Assembly: GCA_963565915.1 (NCBI GenBank)
Contig: OY751489.1
Span: 4,898,001-4,962,000 of the forward strand
Length of the DNA stretch: 64,000 nt
Direction: 5' to 3'
Source of the DNA: Entoloma clypeatum
Lineage: Eukaryota; Basidiomycota; Agaricomycetes; Agaricales; Entolomataceae
Shown: piece by piece, positions 21,722-31,452 of the stretch
How positions within the stretch are numbered: position 1 is the first letter of the stretch
How the letters are laid out: each line of letters starts with the position of its first letter
Program-made: the position numbers and the translations under genes
The notes under the pieces: model-generated
The model's input: the letters and a program-made list of their open reading frames with translations, nothing else
Databases searched by the model: none
What the model was told of the DNA's origin: nothing

Positions 21722-22029
21722 TGTTGAAACTTTTCCATCACGTAGATTAGATTAGATTATATTATATCACGTGACCTTAGACATCTTTGATTACATACTT
21801 ATTTGGTTTGTACAAACAGTAGTACGGTGTATAAGACCAGGAAACTGTCAATATCAACAAGTTGTCTCTTGACTCTTAACCAGCTCCATCGCTCTTACCA
21901 GCCTCAACCGCTCTCACCAGCCTCACCCTTCCCAACCAAGTAAGTGACTAGAACAGTAGAGTAGATTACTTCCACTGTAGCTGTGTTGCTCAGTACATCT
22001 GTGGCTAGTGCCCAGGTGGAACTTCAACA
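21722..22029 (+). repeat. Copia copy 2, 5' LTR
   Basis: 308 bp, TGTTGAAAC...ACTTCAACA, with a TATA-like box about 110 bp in. It is followed at once by the primer-binding site. It is inserted into the right hAT array. Confidence 0.9.
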
Positions 22030-22041
22030 GGTTATGGGCCC
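22030..22041 (+). promoter_or_regulatory. Copia primer-binding site, initiator tRNA anticodon arm
   Basis: GGTTATGGGCCC is the complement of the anticodon stem-loop GGGCCCAUAACC of eukaryotic initiator Met-tRNA, not of a tRNA 3' end. That points to half-tRNA priming, as known for Drosophila copia. The same sequence follows the LTR at 59940. Confidence 0.75.
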
Positions 22042-22386
22042 CGGATAGCAGAGGGACTTGGGAACACTGGCAACAGCGAGTACCTGCCGACTCTACCCTG
22101 GTTGGCAAAGAACCCATTGAAAGATCTAGGTTCTGAGTCTTACTTCTTCACACATGAACCTGGGAACGTCATTACGACAAGTACCTGTCATGAAGCGTCC
22201 CTAAGGGGATTGACTTAGTACACATCATGTGGAAACGTTGATTGTACCTCATACACTTCTGACAAAAAGGGTTTTTCCCACAACCGCTATTCCTGAAGGG
22301 AATATGTTATGAGGAATCATTTATTTGTTTTCTCTAAAAATCAAGAACATCACTGATTGGGAGAACTCCTTTTAGACTCATTAAAA

Positions 22387-23340
22387 ATATCTACCTCTCG
22401 CTCCGCCCTCGACTCCATCGCCATCTTCAACGGCATCGACTACCAGAGTTGGGCCGAAAAAATGAAGTCGTACCTCCTCCATCAAGGAGTCTGGCGCCTC
22501 GTATCCGGCGACATTGAGCGCCCCAACATCGCGGACTTCATGGTCACGGTCTCCACCCCTGCCTCTGCCACCTCGACGTCTGCAACTCAACCTCCGGTGA
22601 TCACCACTACCGTTGACCAACCCGCCTTCCACAAAGAAAGGAAGACCTGGATCAGGGACGACGACATGGCCCTCGGTTCCATCTGCCTCAAGGTCTCCGA
22701 AGCCATCAGGAGACACATCAAAGACGCCAAGACCTCGAAGGAGGCCTGGACATCATTAAAGGACTCCTATTCAAAGGTCTCCCCTGCCACCATATTTGGC
22801 GACTTCAAAGCCGCTGCCTCCTTCAAGCTGTCAGGTCGCGACCCCGTACCGGAAATCGAGCGCCTAGGATCACTCTTCGCTCGCCTCAGCAACTCGAAAT
22901 TCGTCGTGCCTGACCTGATGCAGGCTATGATCCTGGCAAGTGCCATTCCTGATGCTTGGTCGTCCCTCTCCACCGCCCTCTTCCAGGTCTACGATGCCGA
23001 CGACTTCACATGGCAGGCCGTCACTGACAGCATCATGTCGGAATACAGGCGCAAGTATGCGATTGGGTCTACTCGGGCGTCCAACGAGCAGGCCCGGAAA
23101 ATCTCCGGGACTAAGCGAAAGGGGCAAGACCCCAAATGGGAAAAGCAGACAGCGCCAAGTATCTCGCGTAACAACACTGACGAGCAGACTAACTCGACCG
23201 ACCCAAGTACCGCTTCTGAAAAGAAGAAGGGAAAGGGACGCTGGCACAACCAGAAGAAGCGCGCCAACAACGCAGAAAACGACTCCGACCAAGCTGAGGA
23301 AATGGTCGAGTTTATTGCACCAGCCATTGAGCAAGCCCTT
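22387..23340 (+). pseudogene. Copia copy 2 gag, start lost and 3' truncated
   Basis: The frame reads STSRSALDSIAIFNGIDYQS, the LPxF-type Copia Gag (SWAEKMKSYLLHQGVWRLVS, AWTSLKDSYSKVSPATIF, RLGSLFARLSNSKFVVPDLM) and a Lys-rich tail. The ATG used by copy 3 (60306) is ATA here. The match to copy 3 ends at AIEQ near 23340, where unrelated sequence begins, so protease, integrase and RT are gone. Confidence 0.87.
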
Positions 23341-24463
23341 ACAATACAATGTAGGTTGAGTATGTGGTGGAACAATAGGTTGTTGACAGGTTGTGCTTGA
23401 CATTACATACAAAAAACATCGTCCAGCCTCCATGCCAACTTACCACCAGCCTCCTAGATCCCTTTCAATTGGCCTAATATCCTGTTGACTTATTGTTAAT
23501 CAGCCTAACAATCTGTTGCTATCTTGTAATCATGCGCAAAGTTGTTACAAAGCTTGTAATCACGTGCAAAGTTGTTACAGAGCTTATAGGCAGATCGGCA
23601 GCATCGGGAAAAACCTGAATCCTAAATGTGAGCACATAGCTCATGATTATACATAATGAAAGTTAATTTTTATTTATTGCCCTCACGAGCTTCATGGCAT
23701 TTATCTGAATGCAATCCGAGCGGTATCGAGTTACCGCAACTCACTAAATAAATATTAGACCTCATTTGAGATCATACTGTTTATTTACTGACGATAAATG
23801 TTGGGTATTTAAAAGCATATTCAGTGATTGCATCTTCAAGTTATGGCATATCTTCATATATAAACATGTAGTTCAAAAAATGTTCACATTACAACGAAGT
23901 ACCGGAACTTTACAGGGACATCAATATCAAACAAAAACTAGTAGTACTGCCTACTTGGGATGACTGAGGCTGTAGAGATGCTAAACTGCGGTACGTACAT
24001 AAAACCAGACGACCTTGAACATCCTAAAAGTAGAATTAGGGATGGTGCACAAAGTGAAAGACTTACGCTATGCTGACTCGTCGCCGAGGAAGGCTGACAC
24101 AGGGTTGATGAAAGAGATGTGAGACTTACAATGCAATACAATAGCTCGTGAACCCTGTGGCAGCTATCTAGATTCAGGGAACGTGGTGATAGGGTTCCGC
24201 CCGACCCTACTACTGCAACAAGAACAATGAAACACATACCCAGAGAAACCCGAAAAAGGAAAATAGTGAGAGTGCGGGAGACGCACATAGCAAGGATAGG
24301 TTGACTGTGAGTGAGTGAGTTGAAGTGGGCGGAAGGGAGGCATCTCTCAAAGATTATCATGGCTCAAGAATGGCCACTCACCAGAATCAACTGCTAGCCA
24401 TTCTTAAATAACATCATGATGGACACGTTGGCAGATAAACCGGATGAGCCCCACTTACAACCG
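23341..24463. other. Unassigned sequence between two Copia pieces
   Basis: It starts ACAATACAATGTAGGTTGA, resembling the inner edge of the hAT arrays. It contains a short direct repeat (GTAATCAYGYGCAAAGTTGT near 23530 and 23561). A 140-codon minus-strand frame (23938-24360) has no recognisable motif. It may be an insertion that replaced the Copia pol. Confidence 0.4.
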
Positions 24464-24761
24464 TGTTGAAACTTTTCCATCACATAGATTAGATTAGATT
24501 AGATTATATCACGTGACCTTAGACATCTTCAATTACATACTTGTTTGGTTGGTACAAACAGTAGTACGGTATGTAAGACCAGGAAACTGTCAATATCAAC
24601 AAGTTGTCTCTTGACTCTTAACCAGCTCCATCACTCTTATCAGCCTCAACTGCTCTCACCAGCCTCACCCTCCCAAACCATGTAAGTGGCTAGAACGGTT
24701 AAGTAGAGTACTTCCACACTGTAGCTGTGTTGCTCAGTATGCCTGTGGCTAGCGCCCAGCT
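24464..24761 (+). repeat. Copia LTR split by Gypsy A1 (rest at 31338-31349)
   Basis: TGTTGAAAC at 24464 runs to CCCAGCT at 24761. After A1 and the CAGCT duplication the LTR ends GGAACTTCAACA at 31349, total 310 bp. No polypurine tract precedes it and no PBS follows it, so it behaves as a solo LTR. Its flanks AACCG and AAACA do not match as a TSD. Confidence 0.85.
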
Positions 24762-25131
24762 TGTTATGCGTAACAAACCGTTCCAAGGTTTGGGCAGAGT
24801 ATGCAGGAAGATGGAAAGGCGAAGAGCAATGTGATTGCTAAATCTAAGGAATGTAGCTATGGTACATGAGGTTTATATAGTACTGACTATGAGCGGTAGC
24901 GAATGAGTCAGTAACTGCGGAAGGCAGTGCGCATGAGTAAGGTGACTGTGGAAGGCTATGCACTAATGAGTAAGCTGACTGCGGAATGAGTCAGACAGCT
25001 GCAGAAAGCGAGTCAGCGCGGGAGCGAGGTATACTAAAGGAAATAAAGTATAATACGATATGTGTAAGCGGGGGCCGATGAGTAAAAGTGAAAAAGTAAG
25101 CGTATACGTCCGTAGTCGTTAGTCCGTAACA
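24762..25131 (-). repeat. Gypsy A1 3' LTR
   Basis: 370 bp, TGTTATGCGTAACAAACC to AGTCCGTAACA on the plus strand. It contains TATATAAA-type TATA, TGACTCA sites and the AGATTTAGCAA priming sequence on the sense strand. Confidence 0.95.
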
Positions 25132-25143
25132 TGTTCCCCTCCT
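25132..25143 (-). promoter_or_regulatory. Gypsy A1 polypurine tract
   Basis: Sense GAGGAGGGGAACA abuts the 3' LTR. The same tract (GGAGAGGGGAACA) precedes the A3 3' LTR at 53426. Confidence 0.7.
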
Positions 25144-25168
25144 CAAGGTCTGTGTCCTCACAGACTAC

Positions 25169-25537
25169 CTACTCCCATCCATCGTTGCCATTTGGATCGG
25201 CCCAGGCAGGGTCAACTCGGTTACCCCAATCCTTTATCAGTTCATCGTTTACCGCTGTGGCAAACTCTAAACCTCGAACGGCGAGGCGAAGGCATCGATT
25301 CTCGACAGCAAGGGTGTTGGTATAGTTTTTGAGGATGAGCTTCTCCTCAGCGGTGGGGGCGGTTGGTAAATCGGAGAGGGTATGAAGGCGGATATGCATT
25401 TGCCGGTGGAGGATGTCGGCGACGGAGGTTTCGAGCGCATGGATCTGGTCGCGCATGGAGAGCGCTTCGCCGATGAGGGTGGTGATGGTGGGGTTGATAT
25501 CGGAAACATCGGTGGAGGCGGCGGTGATGTTGGACAT
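25169..25537 (-). CDS. Gypsy A1 ORF3, conserved small protein after pol
   Basis: A separate 122-codon ORF starts at ATG 25537 (MSNITAASTDVSDINPTITT) about 120 bp after the pol stop, on the sense strand before the 3' LTR. The middle is heptad-rich and likely alpha-helical (EALSMRDQIHALETSVADIL, HRQMHIRLH; AVENRCLRLAVRGLEFA). No Cys/His motif, signal peptide or transmembrane stretch is seen, so it does not look like Env. A3 keeps an open homologue of 123 codons and A2 a truncated one. I do not recognise the family. Its persistence in diverged copies suggests a real element function. Confidence 0.7.
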   Translation of the reverse strand: MSNITAASTDVSDINPTITTLIGEALSMRDQIHALETSVADILHRQMHIRLHTLSDLPTAPTAEEKLILKNYTNTLAVENRCLRLAVRGLEFATAVNDELIKDWGNRVDPAWADPNGNDGWE

Positions 25538-25654
25538 GGCAGAAATGATGTTTGAAAGGTATAAGAAGAACGGCGTGTTGGGCGAGAAGAGTTGGAGCAG
25601 GGAACTCAATGTGACAGAAGTCGATGTGGAAAATGGTTCTCAAAGTTTGTTCTT

Positions 25655-28600
25655 TTATCGTGGACGCGATGGATTTTGCCGATGAAAATCTCGGATTAAG
25701 TTTTGAGCATTCTGAACATTAGTCCGAGGTTCCCACATGTTTTCTTCTGGGCCATACCCTTCCCATTGGACAAGGTACTGGATCTTTCCACGGAATTTCC
25801 AAGAGTCCAGGATCGTGGAGACATGGTATTCTTCTCGCCCTTCGACGATGATCGGATCAGGGGCTGGCTTCTTTTTCTGAATGGCATACTTCGGGGTTTC
25901 ATATGGCAATAACAGGGTCTCGTTGAACACAGGGTGGATCATCTTCCAGGTTTTGGGAAGATCAAGACGGTATGCGCTAGCTCCTTTCTTCTCTAGGACT
26001 TTGAACGGTCCATGTCGGAGGGCGTCAAGTTTCTTTGAGGGACAATCAGTCCTGATGTTAGTCCCTTCCAGCCACACCTTGTCTCCGATGCGGTAATTCC
26101 GAGACGGGCTTCGTCGTGTGTCAACTGTCTTCTTCATCTGATCCTGGGCCTGTTTCAGTGCTGCGTTGGCTTCTTCTCGTTCCTGTTTGAGTTTTTTCAA
26201 GAAGTCGTTTGCCGCTGGATTGGTGTCTTCCAACACAAGTTCTCCCTTCCAAGGATGCAGACCGTAGTTGAGATAGAATGGTGTGTACTTTGTCGCTTGA
26301 TGTTCTTTGTCATTGTACTGGAATTCTGCGATTGCGATCCATTCCGCCCAATCATCTTGTAGATGGTTGACAAAGTTTCGTAAGAACACCTCGGTTTCCT
26401 GATGCGATCGTTCGGCTTGTCCATCAGTTTGTGGATGGTACGCAGTGGACAGGTTTCTCTTGATTCCCAACATGCGGCAAAGTATCTCCATGAACTTCGC
26501 GGCGAACTGTGGTCCTCTGTCGCTAATGATCTTCTTAGGGATCCCATGAAGCTTCCATATCTGGTCCCGATAGATCTTGGCTAATCCTTCAGCCGATAGT
26601 TCCACGGTTGTCGGGATGAGATGAAGCATCTTTGAATGTCTGTCCGTGATGACCAGAATTGCGTTCTTCCCATCAGATTCTGGTATCGGTCCCACGACGT
26701 CAATCCCTATGTCTTCCCATGGTTGACTTGGCGCGGCGTTAGGGTGTAGAGGGGCGTGTCTCCTTTGGCGGCTGATCTTGTTACGTTGACAGGTGTCACA
26801 ACCTTTCACATACTTCTTTACATCATGTAGGATGGTGGGCCACCAGTAGGTGCGAGTGAGGAGTTCATGTGTTCGATATTGTCCTGGATGTCCTGCCACT
26901 GGTGCATCGTGCGCTTCAAACATCAGTTCTTGGCGCAATTGTGGGTCTGGTGGAACATAGACTCGTTCTCCTGCGTAGGTGATGCCATTTTCCTGCTGGT
27001 ACCAGTGAGGATTCTTCTTCAGACCCTGGGCTACTTCTGTCTCCATGCGATTCGAGGCCTTGATGCGTGCGATCCATGGGTTTTCGATGGTTGTGATGTT
27101 TCCGATTTTGATGGAATCAGATGTTTCACCCCCTTCAAAGAATTGTTCCTCCGTGAACATCTCCATTTGTATCACATCTTCTGATTCCAATCGTTTCAAA
27201 AATAGCCCCTCCTTGAGCATTTGGTCACTGTCCTGCGGCTCGAGTTCCGTCTCATACCAGGGTAAACGTGACAGGATGTCTGCTTTCGCGTTTGTCTTCC
27301 CAGGTACATGTCGCAGTTCGAAGTCATAGTCTTGTAACTTCATCTTCCAGCGCCTCTGTCGTTGGTTTAGGTCCTGAGGACGCCGGAAATACTCCAGGTT
27401 TTTGTGATCGGTTAAGATCTCGAAACGTTCCTTGGCTTCAAGTAGATAATGTCGCCAGTCCTTCAGTGCTTCCATGACTGCCAAGAGTTCCTTGTCATAT
27501 ATCTCGTAATTCTGTTCGGCCGCGGACATGGTCCGCGACAAGGACGCGATAGGATGCCACTTGTCATCTTGTTTCTGTGAAAGTACCGCTCCAATCGCAT
27601 AACCCGATGCATCGGTTTCGACCCTGAACTGTCCGTCCGGTTTGGGCAATGCCAAGACTGGTGCCGTCGTGATTGCCCGTATGAGACCTTCAAATGCTTC
27701 TTGCGCCACTGGTCCCCACATGAATGCTGTATTTCCCGTAAGTGTTGTGAGTGGCTTTGCGATGTTTGAGTATCCTTCAATGAAGCGTCGATAAAAATTG
27801 GCAAATCCCAGGAACCTCTGGACTTCCTTTTTTGATGTGGGTACTCGCCAGTTCCGGATTGTGTCCACCTTTTCAGTTTCCATCTCAACACGTCCTTCTC
27901 CAACGACATATCCCAATATGGGGCATTTCGTTACTTCCCAAAGACACTTCTTCTCCTTTTGGAACAGGTCATTGTCTGACAGAATCTGCAAGATCTCTTC
28001 GGTGTTCCGGGCGAGTTCTTCCTTGGTTTTACCAATAACCACTATGTCATCCATGTAAATCACACAGATGCGCCGACGGATCTGATCCCTGAATAGGCTG
28101 GCCATCATCCGAGAGAACGTTCCCGGGGAGTTGCAGAGACCGAAAAACATGACCAATGGTTCAAACAATCCTCGGCTGGTCAGGAAGGCGGCTTTCCATT
28201 CGTCACCCTTCTTGATCCGCACATTATTGTATCCCCACATGATATCCATTTTGTTGAAGTAGACTGCGTCCTTCAATACATCCAAGAGGTCGCTGATGCG
28301 TGGGAGTGGGAATTTGTCCTTAACCGTGAATTTATTGACCGTGCGATAATCCTGTACCAATCGTTTGGAACCGTCTTTCTTGTTAATGAAGAAGCAGGGT
28401 GATGCATAAGGGGATTTGGACGGTCGGATCTTTCCGGTTGCCAGGCCTTCATCGATGAATTCGTCCAGTTCTTCTTGCTCCTTTTGGGTCATAGGATACG
28501 TGTTTCCTCCTAGCTCCTTTGGTGCGTCCGGTGTAAGTTCGATGCCGTGGTCCCATTCTCTTTCCTTTGGGATCTTGTCAAAGTTTTCTTTTTCAAAGAG

Positions 28601-29332
28601 ATGGGCAAAACGTTCAACATATGAGGGTCGTTTGGTTGTGGGAGGTGGTGTGGGAGTAACTGCTTCCAATATGGGGTCTCCGGGTTTCCATTTCTGATCC
28701 AATTTCTTGGGCGCGTCCTTGTCTCGTACTTCCACCATGCGAACCCGATGTTTGCGACCATCAAGGTTAACCCTGAAATCCGAGTGTTTGGTTTGACATG
28801 TTGATGGGCACCGGTTGAATGTTACAGCGCCGGTCGTCCAATTGATTGTGGGGTTGTGGTGCACCAACCAGTCATGTCCCAAAAGCATGTCCATTCTCCC
28901 AATGTCCAATACCATTGCTTCCATGGTTTCCTGGTGTGTTCCTAAGTCCAGCTTGACTTCAGCAAGTTTTTCTGCTTTCTGTTGTCGGTTCGGCGATCCA
29001 TCCGCATTTAGGATTGATATGGGCTTTATTCCCCGTGTGGGAAGGTTCTGTTTGCATACTATTCTGGGATGGATACATGTGCGTTCACATCCGCTATCAA
29101 CCTCGGGTCGAATGGCCTTTGGTCCTCGTCGTGTTTTGATCTGAGCTTGCAGCTTGATCTCTCGTCGTTTCGGAGGTTTATCTCCCTTGACAATCTTAGT
29201 TGACGCAACGGCTCGCTTTGCAGGGATAACATAAGTTATATTGTCTGTAACTGCACCAGGCAAGCGAGTTCGTTTAATGGATAAGGGTCGCGACTTAGCG
29301 TCGTTTAATCGGACCCTTCGGGAAAATCCTTC
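25655..29332 (-). CDS. pol: Gypsy A1 pol polyprotein, intact
   Basis: The frame is open for over 1200 codons. It has protease (EVDSGCERTCIHP; LLGHDWLVHHNPTINW), RT (KDGSKRLVQDYRTVNK, YMDDIVVIGKT), RNase H (VETDASGYAIGAVLSQ, YDKELLAV, LTDHKNLEYF), integrase HHCC (HPGQYRTHELL...CDTCQRNK) and D,D-E (GIDVVGPIPE, ISDRGPQFAAKF, QTDGQAERSHQ), then a C-terminal chromodomain (STILDSWKF...YLVQWEGYGPEENMWEP) that would read histone marks. No ATG opens it. The frame starts after a TGA at about 29333, in the -1 frame relative to the gag end, overlapping gag by roughly 27 bases. Expression by frameshifting near GATTTTCCCGA is plausible. The DSGC protease motif varies from the usual DSGA. Confidence 0.92.
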   Translation of the reverse strand, partial: EGFSRRVRLNDAKSRPLSIKRTRLPGAVTDNITYVIPAKRAVASTKIVKGDKPPKRREIKLQAQIKTRRGPKAIRPEVDSGCERTCIHPRIVCKQNLPTRGIKPISILNADGSPNRQQKAEKLAEVKLDLGTHQETMEAMVLDIGRMDMLLGHDWLVHHNPTINWTTGAVTFNRCPSTCQTKHSDFRVNLDGRKHRVRMVEVRDKDAPKKLDQKWKPGDPILEAVTPTPPPTTKRPSYVERFAHLFEKENFDKIPKEREWDHGIELTPDAPKELGGNTYPMTQKEQEELDEFIDEGLATGKIRPSKSPYASPCFFINKKDGSKRLVQDYRTVNKFTVKDKFPLPRISDLLDVLKDAVYFNKMDIMWGYNNVRIKKGDEWKAAFLTSRGLFEPLVMFFGLCNSPGTFSRMMASLFRDQIRRRICVIYMDDIVVIGKTKEELARNTEEILQILSDNDLFQKEKKCLWEVTKCPILGYVVGEGRVEMETEKVDTIRNWRVPTSKKEVQRFLGFANFYRRFIEGYSNIAKPLTTLTGNTAFMWGPVAQEAFEGLIRAITTAPVLALPKPDGQFRVETDASGYAIGAVLSQKQDDKWHPIASLSRTMSAAEQNYEIYDKELLAVMEALKDWRHYLLEAKERFEILTDHKNLEYFRRPQDLNQRQRRWKMKLQDYDFELRHVPGKTNAKADILSRLPWYETELEPQDSDQMLKEGLFLKRLESEDVIQMEMFTEEQFFEGGETSDSIKIGNITTIENPWIARIKASNRMETEVAQGLKKNPHWYQQENGITYAGERVYVPPDPQLRQELMFEAHDAPVAGHPGQYRTHELLTRTYWWPTILHDVKKYVKGCDTCQRNKISRQRRHAPLHPNAAPSQPWEDIGIDVVGPIPESDGKNAILVITDRHSKMLHLIPTTVELSAEGLAKIYRDQIWKLHGIPKKIISDRGPQFAAKFMEILCRMLGIKRNLSTAYHPQTDGQAERSHQETEVFLRNFVNHLQDDWAEWIAIAEFQYNDKEHQATKYTPFYLNYGLHPWKGELVLEDTNPAANDFLKKLKQEREEANAALKQAQDQMKKTVDTRRSPSRNYRIGDKVWLEGTNIRTDCPSKKLDALRHGPFKVLEKKGASAYRLDLPKTWKMIHPVFNETLLLPYETPKYAIQKKKPAPDPIIVEGREEYHVSTILDSWKFRGKIQYLVQWEGYGPEENMWEPRTNVQNAQNLIRDFHRQNPSRPR

Positions 29333-30507
29333 TCATCGGTCTCTATGGTGATGGTTTCATCATCATTGGTATCTCCATCAGACACCTTCCTAATCTTTCC
29401 AGAGTTCTTCTTTGGCTTGCGGCAGTTGCGCGCGATATGTCCTTCTTGGTTGCAGTTGAAACACTTACGACCATCTTTCTTCTTTGGGGCTTTGCAGTCT
29501 TTGGCAAGGTGACCAAAGTGTTGACAGTTGTAGCAATGGGCTACTCCTGCTTTGTCGATCTCCATGGCTTTGCCTTGACCACCATAAGTGGTGCCCGATC
29601 CGGTGCGTGTGTCGCCAGCCCCTCAGATGACTAATGCATGTCCCTCCATCTGTTGTCCCTTGTTTTGGATCTCCTTTGCGTAATCAGTGTACGTCTTGCC
29701 ATCGCTAGCCACTTGTTCAGAAATTCTGCGGTTGACGTTCTTTTCCAGGATGTATTTCCCAGTTTCTTCGCCAAGGTTTGACAGCTTCAAGATCTCTTCG
29801 AATTCGTCCAAGAATTCGTCGATGGTGCGTTTCTCCTGTTTCAGGACTTCGAGTTTCGCCTTGGCCGCTGCCGACTTGTTGGCAATAGAGAATCGCGTAG
29901 CGATGTCGTCTGAGAATCCTAACCAGGTGATGTTCTTGCCATCGGTGGCAAGGTCGTCTAACTTGTTGCTGGCCCAGTGTTTACCGGACCCTTCCATCAT
30001 GCGGGATAACACCGCAAGAATCTTCTGATCGTCGGACAGTCCCTTCTGGAACCTGATGTATAATTTGGTGGCTTTCCACCACTCGTCGAAGGTGTGTCTG
30101 TCTTTGAACATCCCAGGATCTTTGATGATCTTGGATGTATCCATTGTTTGTACTGTCGGTGCTTCTGCCATGTCTAGAACCTGCGGAGTAGGAGAGGTGT
30201 CGGATTGTTGGGATGAAGATGGGGTTCGGGATACAGGTAGGGGTTGAAAATCAGTCCCTGTTCTAGGCGTCTGTTCAGTATCTGACTGCACGGAGTCAAA
30301 AGTAAATTTGTCAGGGGACTTGTCGGCAGAATCGGTGGCAAAACGTTCGGGGTATTTCCTCTGTAGATCTCTAAGGAATCTCTGTTCCTGCGCGTCTGTT
30401 GGTCGCAAGAAGGGGTCAAGTCTCTCGTTTTGTGCCCAACGGTTGTACTCGGTCTGTTGCTCGTCGGTGGTGAAGTGGGCGTAGATCTGCTGCTTCGAGT
30501 AATATGT
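29305..30507 (-). pseudogene. gag: Gypsy A1 gag, start codon lost and one stop
   Basis: Gag covers a Gln/Glu-rich N-terminus (TDAQEQRFLRDLQRKYPERF), the core (FKDRHTFDEWWKATKLYIRF, MMEGSGKHWASNKLD, EFLDEFEEILKLSNLG) and two zinc knuckles CYNCQHFGHLAKDC and CFNCNQEGHIARNC. The position of the ATG in A2 and A3 is ACA here (30505-30507). A TGA replaces CGA (Arg) after HALVI near 29620. Otherwise the frame is open. The stop makes this copy gag-deficient although its pol is intact. Confidence 0.88.
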
Positions 30508-30949
30508 GGTGATGCGGCTCTGGGACGTCTCAATGTGAGCGTCCTAATCAATCTTCTGATAACGGTTGTCTGGACACCGATAAACTCTCTGATCTCTGTG
30601 ATCCGACCTGTCTGAGGTCCTTCTTGAACGCGAGAGCTTTCGAGTTCGTTCTGTCGGGCGTTGTAGTGCGCGATCTGGTGTTGCCGAGCAAGATGGATGC
30701 TCTCTGCTATCTCGCCGTGGGGGCGATGCTCATCATTGTCTAGTTCTTCGTCAAGCACCTGCTGTAGGATGCGACGGATCTCCGATTCGATGTACTGCTG
30801 GATGAGTGTAAAATCGATACTGTCTCGAGGACTTAGCTCCTCCTGTCGGGCTTCTGGCGTGGCGAATGGGTTACTGGTGAAGTCTTCAAAGAAGCGCGAC
30901 GTCTTAACACGTCTGGTAGTTGCTCTCTTCGCTCTGGGCGAACCTAACG
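30508..30949 (-). other. Gypsy A1 leader with open frame before gag
   Basis: About 440 bp lie between PBS and gag. The frame encoding QYIESEIRRILQQVLDEELD and GRITEIREFIGVQTTVIRRL is open but lacks ATG in A1 and A3. It may be an upstream ORF using a non-ATG start, or non-coding. Confidence 0.4.
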
Positions 30950-30960
30950 AGATTTAGCAA
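30950..30960 (-). promoter_or_regulatory. Gypsy A1 self-primer binding site
   Basis: Sense TTGCTAAATCT starts two bases after the 5' LTR. It is the perfect complement of AGATTTAGCAA located about 34 bases downstream of the LTR TATA box. The same pair is found in A2 and A3. Confidence 0.78.
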
Positions 30961-30962
30961 CT

Positions 30963-31332
30963 TGTTATGCGTAACAAACCGTTCCAAGGTTCGGGCAGAG
31001 TATGCAGGAAGATGGAAAGGCGAAGAGCAATGTGATTGCTAAATCTAAGGAATGTAGCTATGGTACATGAGGTTTATATAGTACTGACTATGAGCGGTAG
31101 CGAATGAGTCAGTAACTGCGGAAGGCAGTGCGCATGAGTAAGGCGACTGCGGAAGGCTATGCACTAATGAGTAAGCTGACTGCGGAATGAGTCAGACAGC
31201 TGCGGAAAGCGAGTCAGCGCGGGAGCGAAGTATACTAAAGGAAATAAAGTATAATATGATATGTGTAAGCGGGGGCCGATGAGTAAAAGTGAAAAAGTAA
31301 GTATATACGTCCGTAGTCGTTAGTCCGTAACA
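30963..31332 (-). repeat. Gypsy A1 5' LTR
   Basis: 370 bp, partner of 24762-25131. On the sense strand it starts TGTTACGGACTAACGACTACG and ends GCATAACA. Confidence 0.95.
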
Positions 31333-31452
31333 CAGCTGGAACTTCAACAAAACATCGCAGAGGAAGGTAGGTGGTGGGCGAAGGGCAAGAAGTTCTTGTT
31401 TAAGGGCAGTTTGCTGCGACTATTTAAGGCTGCATGGCGGATTTGGTGATTG

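Larger units (their letters stand above)
24762..31332 (-). mobile_element. Gypsy A1, complete chromovirus
   Basis: The 6571-bp element has two 370-bp LTRs and a perfect TSD, CAGCT (24757-24761, 31333-31337), inside a Copia LTR. Sense order is 5' LTR, PBS, leader, gag, pol, ORF3, polypurine tract, 3' LTR. Pol is uninterrupted, while gag has lost its ATG and has one stop. The LTRs differ at 8 of 370 positions by eye, 7 of them in CpG. Confidence 0.95.

Noticed and set aside
25169..25537. ORF3 of Gypsy A as an envelope gene
   Set aside because: No signal peptide, transmembrane helix, cysteine pattern or furin-like site was seen, and the length is only about 122 residues.
24464..31349. The split Copia LTR as the 3' LTR of Copia copy 2
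   Set aside because: No polypurine tract precedes it, flanks do not match those of the 21722 LTR, and the intervening 1.1 kb is not Copia. It is treated as a separate solo LTR.
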